Notes under the pieces: generated by a model | The model's database searches: none | Told to the model about the DNA's origin: nothing | The model's input: the letters and a program-made list of their open reading frames with translations, nothing else | Shown here: positions 12,020 to 24,994 of the stretch, one piece after another | Position numbering within the stretch: the stretch's first letter is position 1 | Layout: every line of letters starts with the position of its first letter | Translations under genes and position numbers: made by a program | Assembly: GCA_023333565.1 (NCBI GenBank) | Contig: JAJKFH010002994.1 | Span: 1,674,001 to 1,738,000, forward strand | DNA: 64,000 nucleotides | Reading direction: 5' to 3' | DNA from: Puffinus mauretanicus | Lineage: Eukaryota; Chordata; Aves; Procellariiformes; Procellariidae

Positions 12020-15000
12020 GGTAGGCTTTTGTCTGTTGTAGATTTGGGGAAAAAAAAGTTCAAAAAGGTATTCATTCCTCTAATTCGTTTGATTTTTTTT
12101 CCTTACGTTTTGATTCTTCTCTGAAAATAGACTGTAGAAAGCTTACATATTCTTAGTCAGCAAATTGCTTCCCTTTGAGCATTGAGAGGCAAAGTGACTA
12201 AGTCCTGCTGCATTTTCTTATCTAAGCACTAATACAAAAAGAAATATGAACACTCTAGAGGTTTCACAAACTGAATTTGAATTAAAAAAATTTGGAGATA
12301 CCTTGAGAATCCCAGTTCTGACTCAGAAAAGCTGTATCTGAATCCTTCTGCCTCTGAACCTTATGGTATACGTGGGCACTCTTCTGATTACATTGGAAAG
12401 TTCACTTTCATGTCTGTCAACATCAAATAACTTAGATTTCATCAGTCCCTCAAAAGCCACAGTTAAGAAGGATAATGTTTGGCAGCAAACATTGGGTGAA
12501 ATACTGTAATATGCCCCTATATTGGCTGGGTTGGAAAAACAGATAAATTGCAGTTTCATAAAGCTGTAGCTATGAGAGTCAAATCATAAGATCAAAAGAT
12601 GCTTAATAAAAATGCTAGTTATTGCCCTTGGGACAGGACATGAGAGGAAGAACAGAAAAGCTGCTATTAAATACAGAGGGCCAAATTTGCTGTTAGCTCA
12701 GGGGGTGAATACTTCTGTCAAGAATGTTCTGACATTTCCCAGTGTTCAATACTGGTAAAAGGCCCTAGCTGTATCACCTCCTGTTTTGGTACATGGTCAG
12801 ATCCATGAGATTTTGCCTGGCGCCTTATAGGATTTGCTTTTGCCTTCATTGGGTCATTCATCAGTATGTAAAACTGCATGGACACCATGCAACAAAATTA
12901 CTTCCTAACTATTTAAAAGCCTTTATCTTATTTTTCCAATCTGAAACCTACAGCTTAGATAGAGCCTGAGTCAATTTTCATCTTCCCTTGCGTCACATTT
13001 CTGCCTTGGAGATGACAGTGCAGGCCAAGTGAATCAAAACAGCCACTTCTCCCTGTGCACAGTGCTAGGAGAACATCATGTCAGAAATGGTCTGGATTTT
13101 GTTGGGAACTCAAGTGTGCCAAAGGCACAGACATCAGGGAGAGCGGATGGTGTGTGCTGGGGGATGCAGTTCTGCCTAGATCTTTTCAGTCAGCATAAAA
13201 GAAACTAAACAATAATTGATGTTTTAGAACCCTAAAATAACGTTTGTTTGAAAAATCCTAAAGGATCCTGGTGGAAGTGAACTGTTAACCCAAAATGCCT
13301 TCAATCTTGGGGAAAGGGCAAAGTTAGCTTTTTGCGAGGGAGGATGAATTAGCACTCATCTGCCTTCTGTCTGGCAGCACTCTGCTTCCCTGGCAGTAAG
13401 AGATAGCCGCTCCCAGACAGTCCCTAGCAAATGCCCTGCAAGGCCAAAGAAAGAGGCAGCACTATGGGGGAAGTCACTGAAAGGCTGGGCACGTGGCGAC
13501 TGTGCCTGAGGGGGACCTGTAAGAGTTGTTTTAGCCTTGCTTTGTCCCCTGCTTACAAGTGGGGACTTAAAAGGGAGCTGATGTGAAATGTCAGTAGCTT
13601 GTGGCTCTCAGCAGCTGCTTGTCAGACTTGATTTAGAAAGTGCATAGGAGTGGTGAATCCCACTTGGTTTGTATGGGGACTGAGATGGTATAAGCCTCTG
13701 TACAAAGGTAAACGGAGCAATGGAGCACTTTGACATTTGCACCTGCTGTTACTTAATGTGCATTGACCTTCATCTGGTGAGAGACCTAACTAAAAACCCC
13801 CACGCAAATCTATGTTATGGTGTTTTTATAAATCCCATTGCGTGGAAACTAGAGAATTGGAAGGATTTTTAAAGTCAGAGCCTGCACATTTGGCTCATAA
13901 TGGTCCATTTAAAAGCAAAGAACTGAAAGAGTATAAGCTCAGAAGCAATCCTGGGACTTTAACGGGGACAGATGTGCAGGGAAACACCTAACGTGATCAA
14001 TATCTATTAGCAGAACACTCTTGTGTAGCTGTCAGGAGTAAAACAGCTGAGGACTGAAGTTCAGTGTCATGCAGAAGAAAGCCCATGTGAAGCTATATAG
14101 ACTACTGTGCTTTCCTGACAGAGCAGAATGAATTGGGACAGAGATGTATTTATATCACTTGATATTTTATTTAGTGCACATACATATTTTAGCAAAACCC
14201 TGATTAGCTCCAACAGGAGCTAATGTATTCTGTAAATCTTTGTCTTGTGCCTGTGAGAGGCACTCTTGCTAGCCCCTGTGCTTCTTGTATAGCAAGAGAG
14301 GATAGTTGCCGCCTTAGCCTTCAGGGCAAACTACGTCCTCCCTTTCTACTTCTCTGCTAATTCACTTCTCCTGCAGAGATGTACTGCTAACCATGGAACA
14401 ACAGCTAAACTCAGCACAGGGTCTAGACCTGTAGTCTGGCAGGCAGCTTCTCTTCACTGATCTCTTCCCCTGCAACTCAGTAAAATGGCCAGGCAACGGC
14501 CCACTCCTCTTTTCCATTAGAATAGCAAAAAGACAACAACTGCCCTTGTACTGTTCTCTTATTCCCTGTCCCAGGTAGGAATTCTCTGGTCTCTTCTCCC
14601 AGTGCAGACGACTTCTTCTGCCTTCCCTCTCCTATCTAATTAAATGTCACTTATTATACTTACAGGATTTTCTTAAGGAAGATCAAGAATTTGCTTGCTG
14701 TGAAAGTTGTGCTATTCTCTTTAAATCAAAACTGCATCGATGTCAGTACTTAATGCTAAGAGAATCATATTGCTGGGCAGTGGTGAGGGATTTGGAAGTC
14801 TGGAATGTTTGTGGCTATTGAGGGTAAAGCATCATTGTCACCTATAAAAAATAATTGCATCCTCACCATGACTTCCCAAAATGAATTAAGAGCCCTGCAA
14901 TAGTAGCTGAGCTTTTTGGAGTTAAATACATGCACTTCACAGCTTGCAATTGGCTTTGATAAGTAGCTTCTCATTGTAAGCAGAGTTCAGTTTAAAAAAA

Positions 15001-15311
15001 ACAAAACAAAAAACCAAAACAAAAATCCACAATGAACAGTAAACTTTACTCTTACCTTTCTGCCTTACTATGTGAAAGCTTCATGTAGTTTAAGGAAGAG
15101 CTGTCATATCTGTCACTAAGTATACAAAGGTTATCAAAACAAAATGTCATGAGAAATCTATCGTTCTACCAGCATCCTTTTGCAGACTTTTTTTTCAGAG
15201 TAAGGCTCTGCAATGGCAATGTGAGAACATGCTTTTAGACTTCAAGTGAAGGGAAGCTAGAGTTGAATTGCCATGTGGGCTGTTTTCAACCAGTAAATGC
15301 AGCTATACCTG

Positions 15312-15317
15312 TTTCCT

Positions 15318-15356
<39 letters not shown>

Positions 15357-15357
15357 T
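15312..15357 (+). repeat. T/C-rich tract ending in a long T run
   Basis: Repeated TTTTC units followed by 18 Ts; a decayed polypyrimidine microsatellite. Confidence 0.9.
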
Positions 15358-15630
15358 AAATGTAACAGCTCCTCTGGCTGTCTGCAGATGGTTTTGTTGA
15401 AGGATGAAGCTGTCTGTTGTGGCATGATCAGCAGCTTCTCCAGAACTTAAAACACTGCAGTGACCCTAAGGTCTTGCTGAAGTTCCATCAAATCTGAATC
15501 TGAGGGGGCTTTTCTTGCTCTGGGTTGGAGTGCTCCTTTACTCTGTGAGCAGATGGAGCAGCTTGGTGCATGGTCTGCCAGCTAAGGACGAGACACTGTG
15601 TGGGCTAACCCTGCTCTATTAACTCTCTGG

Positions 15631-15668
15631 CAGTAAGTTTACATATAGGCAGTAAGATTACATATAGG
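15631..15668 (+). repeat. 19-bp tandem duplication (18/19)
   Basis: CAGTAAGTTTACATATAGG at 15631-15649 is followed directly by CAGTAAGATTACATATAGG at 15650-15668, one mismatch. Confidence 0.95.
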
Positions 15669-15918
15669 AAGAAGCTTTTCATATATTTATTTTGCATTTA
15701 TTTTTCAAAGAGTTCACCCTTGGTACTTCTTACAGGCCCTGGCCTGCTGCTTTCCTGGGGCCTCTTTCTTCCAGCCAGCACAAAAGATATGCTGAGCTGC
15801 TCATAGGTCTGTGGACTCCATCCAAAGAGTTAAAACAAAGCTGCCAAACATGCACTGCCTGCAATGTCACTCTCAGTTCAGTGGCTGGTGTTCCATCTGT
15901 GACTGGGATACCCCGATC

Positions 15919-15935
15919 TTTTTTTTTTTTTTTTT
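15919..15935 (+). repeat. T17 homopolymer
   Basis: Seventeen consecutive Ts. Confidence 0.95.
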
Positions 15936-17011
15936 GCACTTGTGTGGAGCCAGTGGCCCTGCTTCACCTTACACTTTTTTTCTATTCTTCTTTTTCTGCT
16001 AGGCTAATTTGATTTAGAAAAGTGTCTCCCTATGGATCCTTGTAACCATGCCTTCACGGTGCAGCAAGTCGTGCCATGGAGTTGACTTCTGTCTCAAAGG
16101 TACCCTGGCTGGGGTACTGCAAAAAAGAAACATTTCTTTAGGTCTCCTCTGTCTCGATGATGATGACACCACTCTATGCATCTCCCTGTAAACGTGAAGT
16201 TCTACTTGTTGTGGACTATGGCTGTTAGCAGCAAAATTGTGGGGTAATAAAAAATACTTTATAAACAGGGAAACTTGTTGAAATACAACCATGATATGTT
16301 AATAACTGATGCTGTAGTATATCTTGATGTATTGATGCAGATTCTGTTAAGTAAGGGATGCTAAGTCAAGGCATCTTGTGAACAACAGGATCACTCTTCT
16401 TTTCTCTCCTTTTCCACTACTGCTTGCTCAGGACTGAAAAAAAGGGAGGGGAGGATAGACAGGGAGAGACTCCCAGATAGTTGCATTAACTATGGGTAAT
16501 AAAAATCCAAAGTGTCTGGCACACAGGAAAGTTACCAGAAGCAGATGGTAAAAAGATAAATGAATGGGAATTGGCAGCATAGCTAGAGTAACCCCAGTCT
16601 CATCAAAACAGGGAAAGAGAAGGAAAAATAATCACTGTGTACCACTTTGAAGTGACCACAGGGAATCTCTTCATTTGCTGGAAGGCTTCCCGAGCCCAGT
16701 CTTTGGGAGCCTTGCATGTAAATTAACACTACAGAGGATGCAATCTAGTCCACTACCTTCTGGTGTAAAGTGAACGCCGCTCTGGAGGATGTATTATCAA
16801 CACCAATGTATGGATGGTTCTTCCCTCATTGGTTTCCTTTATGGGAAAGTGCAGTGAAAAAGATTATTCCCTTCAAATTATTTACATGTATCCCTTATGA
16901 TTTCAGAGGGAATAGCAAGATTGCAATTAAATTTATCCTTATTAGCATTAAACCCCAAAGCAATCATGTCAAAATAGATCTGAACAAGAACTCTCCAGGA
17001 GTGTGGAAAGT

Positions 17012-17069
17012 GAGGACGAAATTGTTTCTACGTTCTTAATGAGGAGAAAGTTGTTTCTACATTCTTAAT
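17012..17069 (+). repeat. 29-bp tandem duplication (25/29)
   Basis: Two adjacent 29-base units, both of the form GAGGA..AAATTGTTTCTAC.TTCTTAAT, at 17012-17040 and 17041-17069, differ at four positions. The unit carries no recognisable motif. Confidence 0.9.
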
Positions 17070-17594
17070 TCTGGCTGTTGGATTTGGTTTGCTATGATTT
17101 GGCTGTTATGTTTCTGTGCTGACAAACTGTACATGTTGAAGAGATGGCATTATCCCCACAATGACACTCAAGCTGACAGCAATCTCCTCCTGGAAAGCTC
17201 CTCAATGGACTCCAGTAGGCTCTCATCCAAGACTTTGTTTTTTAAGGAATTACGGCAGAAAGTTAAACAAAGGTAGTCATTTGCATAGGACTTGGAGAAG
17301 CCCTACTCTGCCACAACCTTCCTATTTGATAGCGTTGAGTCTCTTAAACCCAGTTTAAGAGTTATTGTAAGTTACGAAGGTACCTCACTCCTTCCCCAAT
17401 ACAGTGGATATGTAGTCATTATGCCTTCGGCCTCATTGCTAAAACGGGGGCACCAATGTCACTGGGTGTTTGTGAGGTTAAGTACAACCAAGAGCATGAG
17501 CTGGACAGCAGCTAAGGTAATGAAGCCCATGTAAATAACAGCAAGAAAATGCTTTGTCTAGTAACAAAATGCAATGGCCTGTGAGAAGTGGTAT

Positions 17595-17735
17595 TTTCTA
17601 AAGCATAATGTGCTCCCATTAGGTGCATTTAGAAAAATCCCATGCTAAAGTCTCAGGGAACCTGTCTGACTTTAAAGAATGAGGCCAATGGGAGTCTTCG
17701 TAGATGTGATGGTTGGATCAGGGTCTGGATCTCTA
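17595..17735. repeat. possible ancient interspersed repeat, unclassified
   Basis: AATGTGCTCCCATTAGGTGC and GAGGCCAATGGGAGTCTTCG with a following TTGGATCAGGG are words I associate with an old repeat common in reptile and bird genomes (built around CAATGGGAGT and its complement). The family cannot be named from sequence alone. Confidence 0.3.
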
Positions 17736-20646
17736 CGGTAATTTGTTGCAGTGAAATGTTACTGGCAGCATTAACTGATCTAATTCTGTAGATCCTCTTT
17801 GTGAAATCAAGATGTCTGCTGGCAGGTTAAGTGCGTACAGACCCACCCTAAATCTCTTGCAAAGGCTACTGCTGTGAGTGATGCTAAAACCTTTTAGGTG
17901 TGGATGATGTATCCTGTCGTATTCAAGGTTAAACTGATTATCAGATTTCAGGTTAGGAACAAATTTTGATGCTCCCATTAACTGGTACTGTTGGAGCTTG
18001 TGTCTCCCCTATAGCATGGCAATTTCCTAGGACTGTCAGGGCACTACTTATTCAACAATGCCCTCTCAGGGACCAAAGACACTTGCAGTGACCTGACCTT
18101 TTCTGTGGTCTTTGTGACACATGACAATTGTAGCCTCGTTGCAAATTTGGGGCCTGCCTTGGAGGGGTGTGTGATGCGAGTACTGTGGGTCCCTCTGGAC
18201 TGAGTGTCTAGTGCGTGATTGTCTGCCCTCATGGCAGGGGACTGGATTCAGGCAGTCAGGCCATATGTCAGCTGCTAAACTGTGAGTGGTTCTTAGAGTG
18301 CTGACATTTCTATCTGTCCCTCACTCAAGCCAGGGATATGTAAAAAGCTATATAAATAACTGATGTTACTTTAAACCTAAATAAATATTTTTAATTGCCT
18401 CAAAGCAGTAACTTGAGCAAAAAATTAGCAGACAAGAAAATAGAACTGAAAGCATCTGAAAAATCTCACTCAGCCCTAAGTGTGAGTCTTCTTGTCCCTT
18501 TCAAAAGGCACATATGGCCAAGAACAGCCCTGCAATAACAAACTAGGGCAGGAGTAATATGCTTTGGGAACAGCAAGTGGCTGTCGGGGTTTCTGCACGT
18601 GATGCAGGGGGGCTTGTCTGAGGGGGAATGGGGACTGATGGGCATTTGGCAATTTTTGTACATCTGAATCCAAGAGCTAGGGAAAGTAAATTGCAGGTTG
18701 TTCACAACATAAAGACAAATTTGAACAATGTCAGCTGGAAATGGCTGGAAGGCCAAACACAATGGCTGTGTTTCCACTCCTGCAAAACTGGGTTGAGGAT
18801 CAAGTTGTGTGGAAGCAACTTTAGCTTTTAGGAGAATAAGGTTGCTCTTGCCCATCTAAATGGGTTAGGTAGAAGAAAGTTGAAAATAGCAATTTCTTCT
18901 GGGAACATTCATGGATGAAGGCAGACTAATAAAAAAGTGCTGCTGTAAAGCAAATAGTTTTAAGCGACTTTTCTATTTCTAATAGGTAGCAGAATTTCTG
19001 TAGAAAAGACGGAATACTTCGTATTCCTCCATGCACCAACCCCTCTGCTTTCTTTTTTTACATATCTAGTGTTAAATTGTACCTGTCAAGTCCTGTACGA
19101 CACTTGGATGTTCTGCAGGTATGTGAATAACGTGCAGTTCAAAGCAAACTGAATGGCTGTTGCATCAGCTTCCACCCATGCCTCTCTTATTCTGATATCA
19201 GAAAATGCGTTTTATAGTGGAAGATAATTTCTCCTTGCTTTAAGGAACATATTGTGATGCCAGGAATAGAAAGAGTTTGAAAGACTAGTTGCAAAGAAAG
19301 TTAGGTGAAAATTTTTGCCTTCTCTCCATTCACAAATGGATCCTCGTTCCTGCAAATGGTTTTATTCTTAGCATTACTGACAAGTGCATGCAAAGACTCC
19401 TGCTGCTATCCTAATGTTTTAGGCATCGCCTGTAAGGGCTCTGAAGGTAGTTTGGGGTCTGTTTTCTGGCTGAAACTCCAGACTTGAAGCTGGGAAGGAG
19501 AGCAGGTCCTTGGAGTTAAAAATAACAGGGAAAACCTGCTTTGCCTCTTACTGAGCAATAAAATGTCTTTTCCAGGCTCCTTTGCCCACCTTTCTCATGC
19601 TTTTTACTGCAGCCTTCATTCAAGGAGATTATTAGGAATCCATTTGGAAGTCAATAGCAAATTATGAGCCATTGACCACCTGGAACTATTCCTGGTTAAA
19701 AAAAGCAGAGAGTCAATTTCTGCCATAATCTTTCCCACATCCCTGTTCCTCTTGTAAGGACTGCTTGAGCTAATGGAGCAGAGAGAGCAATGAGCAGCCT
19801 CTGCTGGTTTTGGCAGAAGGGGAAGAAAAACAGGAGAGCTTGCGTAAGAGCATCACTTGTGGTTTTACCCCCAAACACTGGTAAGGAAGACTAGCCATGC
19901 AAGTGTTTCTGCAAGGAGCAAAAGTTACTCTCACAAGGCTAGTAACCGAATTAGGGACCCCCTGGTGCTTCATATATAGCAAGCTACATTTATCTTATTT
20001 TCTTTCCTTAGGTCCAAAGACCTTTATGCCTCTGCTATAACTAGAGGGGAGATACCTGTTCATGTAGAAGACTGAGGGTTACTACAGGTCTCATAAACTA
20101 CAAAAAAGCATAAATACTAGTGTTTCATATAGCACTGAACTACATATTGGACTGAGTTTGAATTCCAGATCTGCTCATACTGCTTTTTCTAGATGCTTCT
20201 GTTTGCTCTGCCTGATCTGTTGAGATGGTTGGTAACATACTGATCCAAAATATCAGAAGTGTAACTATTGGTTCTCAGCAGAATGGGGTCTTACATTCAG
20301 AGAAAATTTGGAGATGCTGCTGTAAATGCTTTACCCTTACTATATCTTAGTGTGGTACGTTAAGATAAATTAATTAGTGTGCAGTATGCTGTGCCTTCGT
20401 GTAACCCTCAAGTAGTACCACATTCCTGTTGCATACTCTAAAAGTATCTTGTTTCCTCAAAATGCAGGCCTGAGTTTTGCTGAACTTGTTCTTTTGGTCG
20501 AAAAACACTTTTCACTTGAAAACAATGCATAGTGTAGAAATTTATTCAGATTTAACAAGTTTTTAAATGTGTTCTACTGAAATTTTGTTTTGGTTTAGTT
20601 TTCTGCGGGGAAAATAGAGTAAAAAAGCTGGGTTGTCTCTAAGCAA

Positions 20647-20664
20647 TTTTTTTTTTTTTTTTTT
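20647..20664 (+). repeat. T18 homopolymer
   Basis: Eighteen consecutive Ts, 20 bases before a GCTAGCTAGCTA run. Confidence 0.95.
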
Positions 20665-21533
20665 GGTTCTGTTAACTAAAAAAGCTAGCTAGCTATAACT
20701 TAGCAGCCTTCTCACTCTGGCACTAGCCTGAAAAGAAGATAGAGCTCAGAGGCTGTATGTAGGTGAATGGAAGCCCATATATATAAGGCAGCTCCAAAAA
20801 AACAGACTACGCCTTCATCCATCTAAATGACCACAGCAGGCATACAGGAAGCACTCCCAGGAGAGAAGTAGCACTTACCAGTGCATACAGCAGCATCTGT
20901 AAAGCGCTTGCCATCTTCCAATTAGAAGAGGATAAGTATCCTCTTCGTTCTTTACCCTGAAATGAGGCTGCCAAGGAAATTGGATAGGAAATGGTGTACT
21001 TTGTCAAAGATACAGCACTTTAGTACCCAAAGCAGGCTCCTGGACTACTATTCACCTCTTCTGGTGGGGACCATATAGCACGACTTCTGAGGCAGCATCA
21101 CCAGTGGGAGCAATTCCAATATTCCGGTAAGGCTTATTGTGCGAGGTGTTCCCCTGCTCCTGACAGTGCAGGCTGTCAAGGTCAGCTGCCAGGGTGAGGT
21201 TTTAGTACTTAACAGACCAGTGAGGTCCCTCATCATCAATGAGTGAAATACATGGAGACAGCAGAAGGGAAATTCAATTTGTAAACATGTTCAGTATTAA
21301 TTATTTAACACATAGGGCTAGGTGTGCATTGGATCCCTTACAGAGCAGTGGCAGTTGCTCCCTGAATGGACTGAAGACCAAGGCAATAGGAGAATATGAT
21401 GCAGCTAAAAGCATGTTTTGACTATTTCCAAGTTATCTGGATAAGTGAGCCAGACTTCTTCCTTTGTCTGGGCTCTGTTTGCAGTGGCCAACGTATAGGA
21501 AGGGATAGAAGGGGAAATATGTTTTCCCTTGCC

Positions 21534-21548
21534 TTTTTTTTTTTTTTT
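21534..21548 (+). repeat. T15 homopolymer
   Basis: Fifteen consecutive Ts. Confidence 0.95.
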
Positions 21549-21804
21549 GGAGATGTAGACATTAAATGGAAGAGGAGGCTTTGGCCCAAGTTATGATGGT
21601 AAGTTCAATTAGATGGGGGCAAATCCTCCTTTTGGAAATGTGTACGTTCCTTTAGTAGCTCCTGGCTTTCTGTTGGCATATCCATATTTGTGTCATATAG
21701 CAATTAGAGCTAAGGCACAATGACCTTGTAGTTGTCTTTACAAGCAGTGCATTAATTCGTTAAAGAAACTGGATATCAGGCATGTTCTGGTTCAAGTCTT
21801 ATTT

Positions 21805-21837
21805 CTTCATAAAGTATCCAGACTTCATAAAGTATCC
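21805..21837 (+). repeat. 15-bp direct repeat, period 18
   Basis: CTTCATAAAGTATCC is present at 21805-21819 and again at 21823-21837, separated by AGA. Confidence 0.95.
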
Positions 21838-22611
21838 TACGCACTTAATGCAGCAGCAAACAGTACTTTGTATATCTAAGGCACCCTCTACCCAGAAAGC
21901 TCAAAACTAAAGCATGATATGTTTTTTTTTATCCATTTACCCATGCAAGGATACTTTATAGGCAATCACATCTGGCTTACAGGAACTGATTATTTTAATT
22001 GGCTACTACTATGCTGGTGCATGTCTCTCAGGAGACTGTCCCAAGTTCTGATGTCCCTGTATTATCTGGGTTTGTAGGCACCTCCTGAATTCTTCCCCCT
22101 CCCATGTTTAGTCTGCAAGAGGAACAGACCGATTCCTTAGAAACCTGCACAAGCTTGAGTTTAGGAAGGGCTAAACCAAGGTTAATATTTCCTCTGAAAA
22201 ACCTTTACTTTCTGCAGAAACAGGCTTACAAATAATAAAAACAAACCAGCCTTGTCTAGGTCAAGCTCTATAAGTTCCAAATGTCATTTGGAGGCTGTTC
22301 AGATTCAGTTTCTGTTTATACACTTGTTTTTACTAGAGAAAGACTGTATTTTACTGGGCCGAGAACTAGCACAGTCACTTTTTACTTCAGCTTAGTCACT
22401 CTTCTACTTCAGACAAAGCCTAAACCACTAGAGGTCAGGGAAGGAATGGACAGGGATACCTTCTGAAAAATGGAGGTAAGGACAGAATTTGGCGGGGAAG
22501 GTATTTTTTCCATGCCTGTATCATCTAGGTGAGTTTTGATAGCCTTGGTTTTTAGATAGTCCCCTGGGGAAAGCACGGGCATGCTACTGGCATTTGACAT
22601 CTTTTTTCAGT

Positions 22612-22715
22612 CCTTGGCTTTGCTACAGACTTACAGTGAGACCTTTAGCAAGTCATCTAATTGCGCTGTGCCCCAGACACCCATCTGTCATGTGGGGATT
22701 TCTACTGCACGTTGT
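22612..22715 (+). mobile_element. MIR-like CORE-SINE relic
   Basis: The stretch has the MIR core in order: GAGACCTTTAGCAAGTCATCTAA, then CTGTGCCCCAGACACCCATCTGTCA, then TGGGGAT. It corresponds to the tGACCttgGGCAAGTCAcTTAAcc...CTGTGCCTCAGTTTCCCCATCTGT...GGGGAT plan. It is strongly diverged, as expected for an element that predates the split of birds and mammals. Confidence 0.6.
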
Positions 22716-24223
22716 GTTTTCTTAATTCATATGAAGCACCACGTGGCAGTGATTGTTTTTCACCATATGTGGGAGAGATGGTATGGGGGAGAAGAATGGG
22801 GCCCCACCATCCACTGGGGCTGATTGAAATGCAGATAACTCACCACCTCTTTTATCTCCAAGCATTTCCTTCACCTAGAAATATTTGCAAACTAACCTGG
22901 CCTGAGGTTCAACTGCAGGGTGAAGGCTATCTGACATAGATGAAAGACATTTACCAGATGCTCTCTTCTATTTTTTTTTTTCTATTTTTGCTTTTCATCT
23001 AGAGTATGTTGGTTTATATGCAGAGAAGCTAGGCTGTGCTTGCCAGATTAGCTCCCATGGGCAGAAGATAGGGGACTGGGGAGCTTGGTCCTCATGCAAC
23101 TGTGTCCGTAGGTGAGCTGAAGGTGGCAGACGGCCATCCACCAAGAGAGGGAGCTGCCTGCCCTCTGAAGGAGCTGATACGGTGATGTGGTTGCATGGGA
23201 ATGCAGGACCCGGGCAATGCCCTGTCCTACCCCTCCCTGCAGAAGGACAGTTTGTCACCTGCACCTGCTTCTTCAAAGGCTGGAGCGAGGCCAAGGCGGA
23301 AGGGAAGCAGAGAATATGAACAGATCTTGCATTTGCCTTTTTCAAGGCTGAGATAGGTGCTTATTCCCACCATTGTCCTTAGAGCCAAACAATGAGGCTC
23401 AAATGCTAGTGACTGGTATTCTGTTTGTCTGCCTGGCTGGGATGGCCACAACAAAATCAGTGGGTACAGGATACTGCAGAGTATTAGCTTTGGGAACCCT
23501 GTCCACATGGGAAAGGAATGCCAGCATACACCAGGATATGCATTTAAATTGCTGTGACTGAGCTGGTGTAACAACAAGTCTTCACTGTATGAATATTTTC
23601 AAATTGCTTTGAGTATTTTCTCCCTTCCTATTTGTTCTGTCACTTTTTACAAGAAATTTGGACTAATCCAGGAAACCCTTACTTGTGTTCCAGGTTGAGC
23701 ATAGCCATGTAGGGCACTGTACGGTTACACCCAGAGAAACATTCCCCTTGAAGGTATGCTCTGCACCTACTGCTGACCTCCCAGGTGGAACAAACTGTGT
23801 CTCTGGTGCATGTACAGGGCACGTGCTCTCACTGCCTGTTAGGGGCTGTGAAATTAAAGGTGAGGAAGTATCAGAGGGGATTTTAAGGTCAGTCATGTGT
23901 GCTGAGGATTTGGGATTTCTAATGCATTTGGTTGCCCACACTATTCTGCAAGAAACAGAGTATTTCCTTGTTCCCACAAGGTTGTTTGATTACAATACTC
24001 AAAGCCTTCTTCCCCCCCTTCCCCCTGCTTCATGGTAATAGGATTGCGACCTGTCCCCTGGGGGTGGAGGAAAATACTTCACATATTTTTCCTCATCGCT
24101 GCTCCTTTGCTGTCAGCCCTGGTCTCTTACAGCTCATGGCAGCAACAAGTCCCTTCCTAACTGCCTAGGGAAGCACTTGTGAATAGTATCTTCTGGGTTG
24201 CTGTGTAAGGGAAGGACTCTGGC

Positions 24224-24246
24224 TACTATTGGTAGCACCAATAGTA
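24224..24246. repeat. perfect 10-bp inverted repeat with 3-bp loop
   Basis: TACTATTGGT, AGC, ACCAATAGTA. The arms contain ATTGG/CCAAT, so each strand shows a CCAAT box. It could form a small hairpin or cruciform; a function is not evident. Confidence 0.9.
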
Positions 24247-24389
24247 AGCACACTTTTCCATACTGAAGGAAGTGATTGCTACTCAGAGGAGTATTAGGCA
24301 TGTGTGAATGATTGCACCAACAGCTTCGCTGTTAACGCTGCTCATTCTCCATCTGCTCCAGGGAAGATCTAGGAAAACTGCCAGGAAAA

Positions 24390-24490
24390 TATAGTAGTAA
24401 ATAATGTTTCTATTGCACCTGCCATCAGAGACTTTCAAAGTGTTTTGCAAGCTATGCTGAAGTCCTGCTGCCACCAGGAAATGGGAGCAC
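24390..24490 (-). mobile_element. possible MIR-like relic
   Basis: TTTCAAAGTGTTTTGCAAGC and the preceding TTTCTATTGCACCTGCCATC resemble the CTCAAAGCGCTTTACAAAC portion of minus-strand MIR relatives. The rest of the element is not clear, so this is tentative. Confidence 0.3.
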
Positions 24491-24994
24491 ATTCTTGTGC
24501 TTTCTGGTAACGTGCATACTGGGAGGTGTGAGGAGAAGACTCAACCCTGGGCAGCACGGACCTGATGGAGTCTATCTCTACTTCCAGGCTTGCAGTATGA
24601 ACTCAGTTACAGGAGCAGCACAGAAAATTAGATGGATGCCTCAACACGGCAATTTTAAGAAACTTAAGCGCTACCCGATTGCTCAGTGAGGTAAAAATCC
24701 CCCATGACTGAAGTGTTCGTGCTCCTGGGCTTGTTATACCACAAACGCCCACTGGGCGGGACGCTGCACCTTCCTTCGCATGCCACGGCGATGGCATTTC
24801 TCTGTTAGGACCCCGGAGTAGCTGTCACGGTTAATTTCCTGAGAGGTTACTGCTTCATCCAAAACTTTGTGAGACTTTTCTGCGGTTTCTCTCATAAAAC
24901 ATCTTATACTCAAATATTTTAACTAAAACTCCTGGCTACTTCTCTGCCCTGTATGTAAATCTGCAGCTATCAAATGTTTTGTCCTTGCAACAAG

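Larger units (their letters stand above)
4716..22611. other. gene-poor flank, no confident gene
   Basis: About 18 kb without a supported exon. It contains small tandem duplications, homopolymers, one possible ancient repeat at 17.6 kb, and three minus-strand open stretches with splice-like borders at 5886-7797 that are discussed as a speculative lead. No known bird gene was recognised on either strand. Confidence 0.5.

Noticed and set aside
12660..12790. GGGCCAAATTTGCTG region resembling an ancient tetrapod repeat
   Set aside because: Only one short word matches; not enough to call a repeat.
18466..18855. 129-codon minus-strand open frame
   Set aside because: No known family, overlapping opposite-strand frame, no supporting splice signals.
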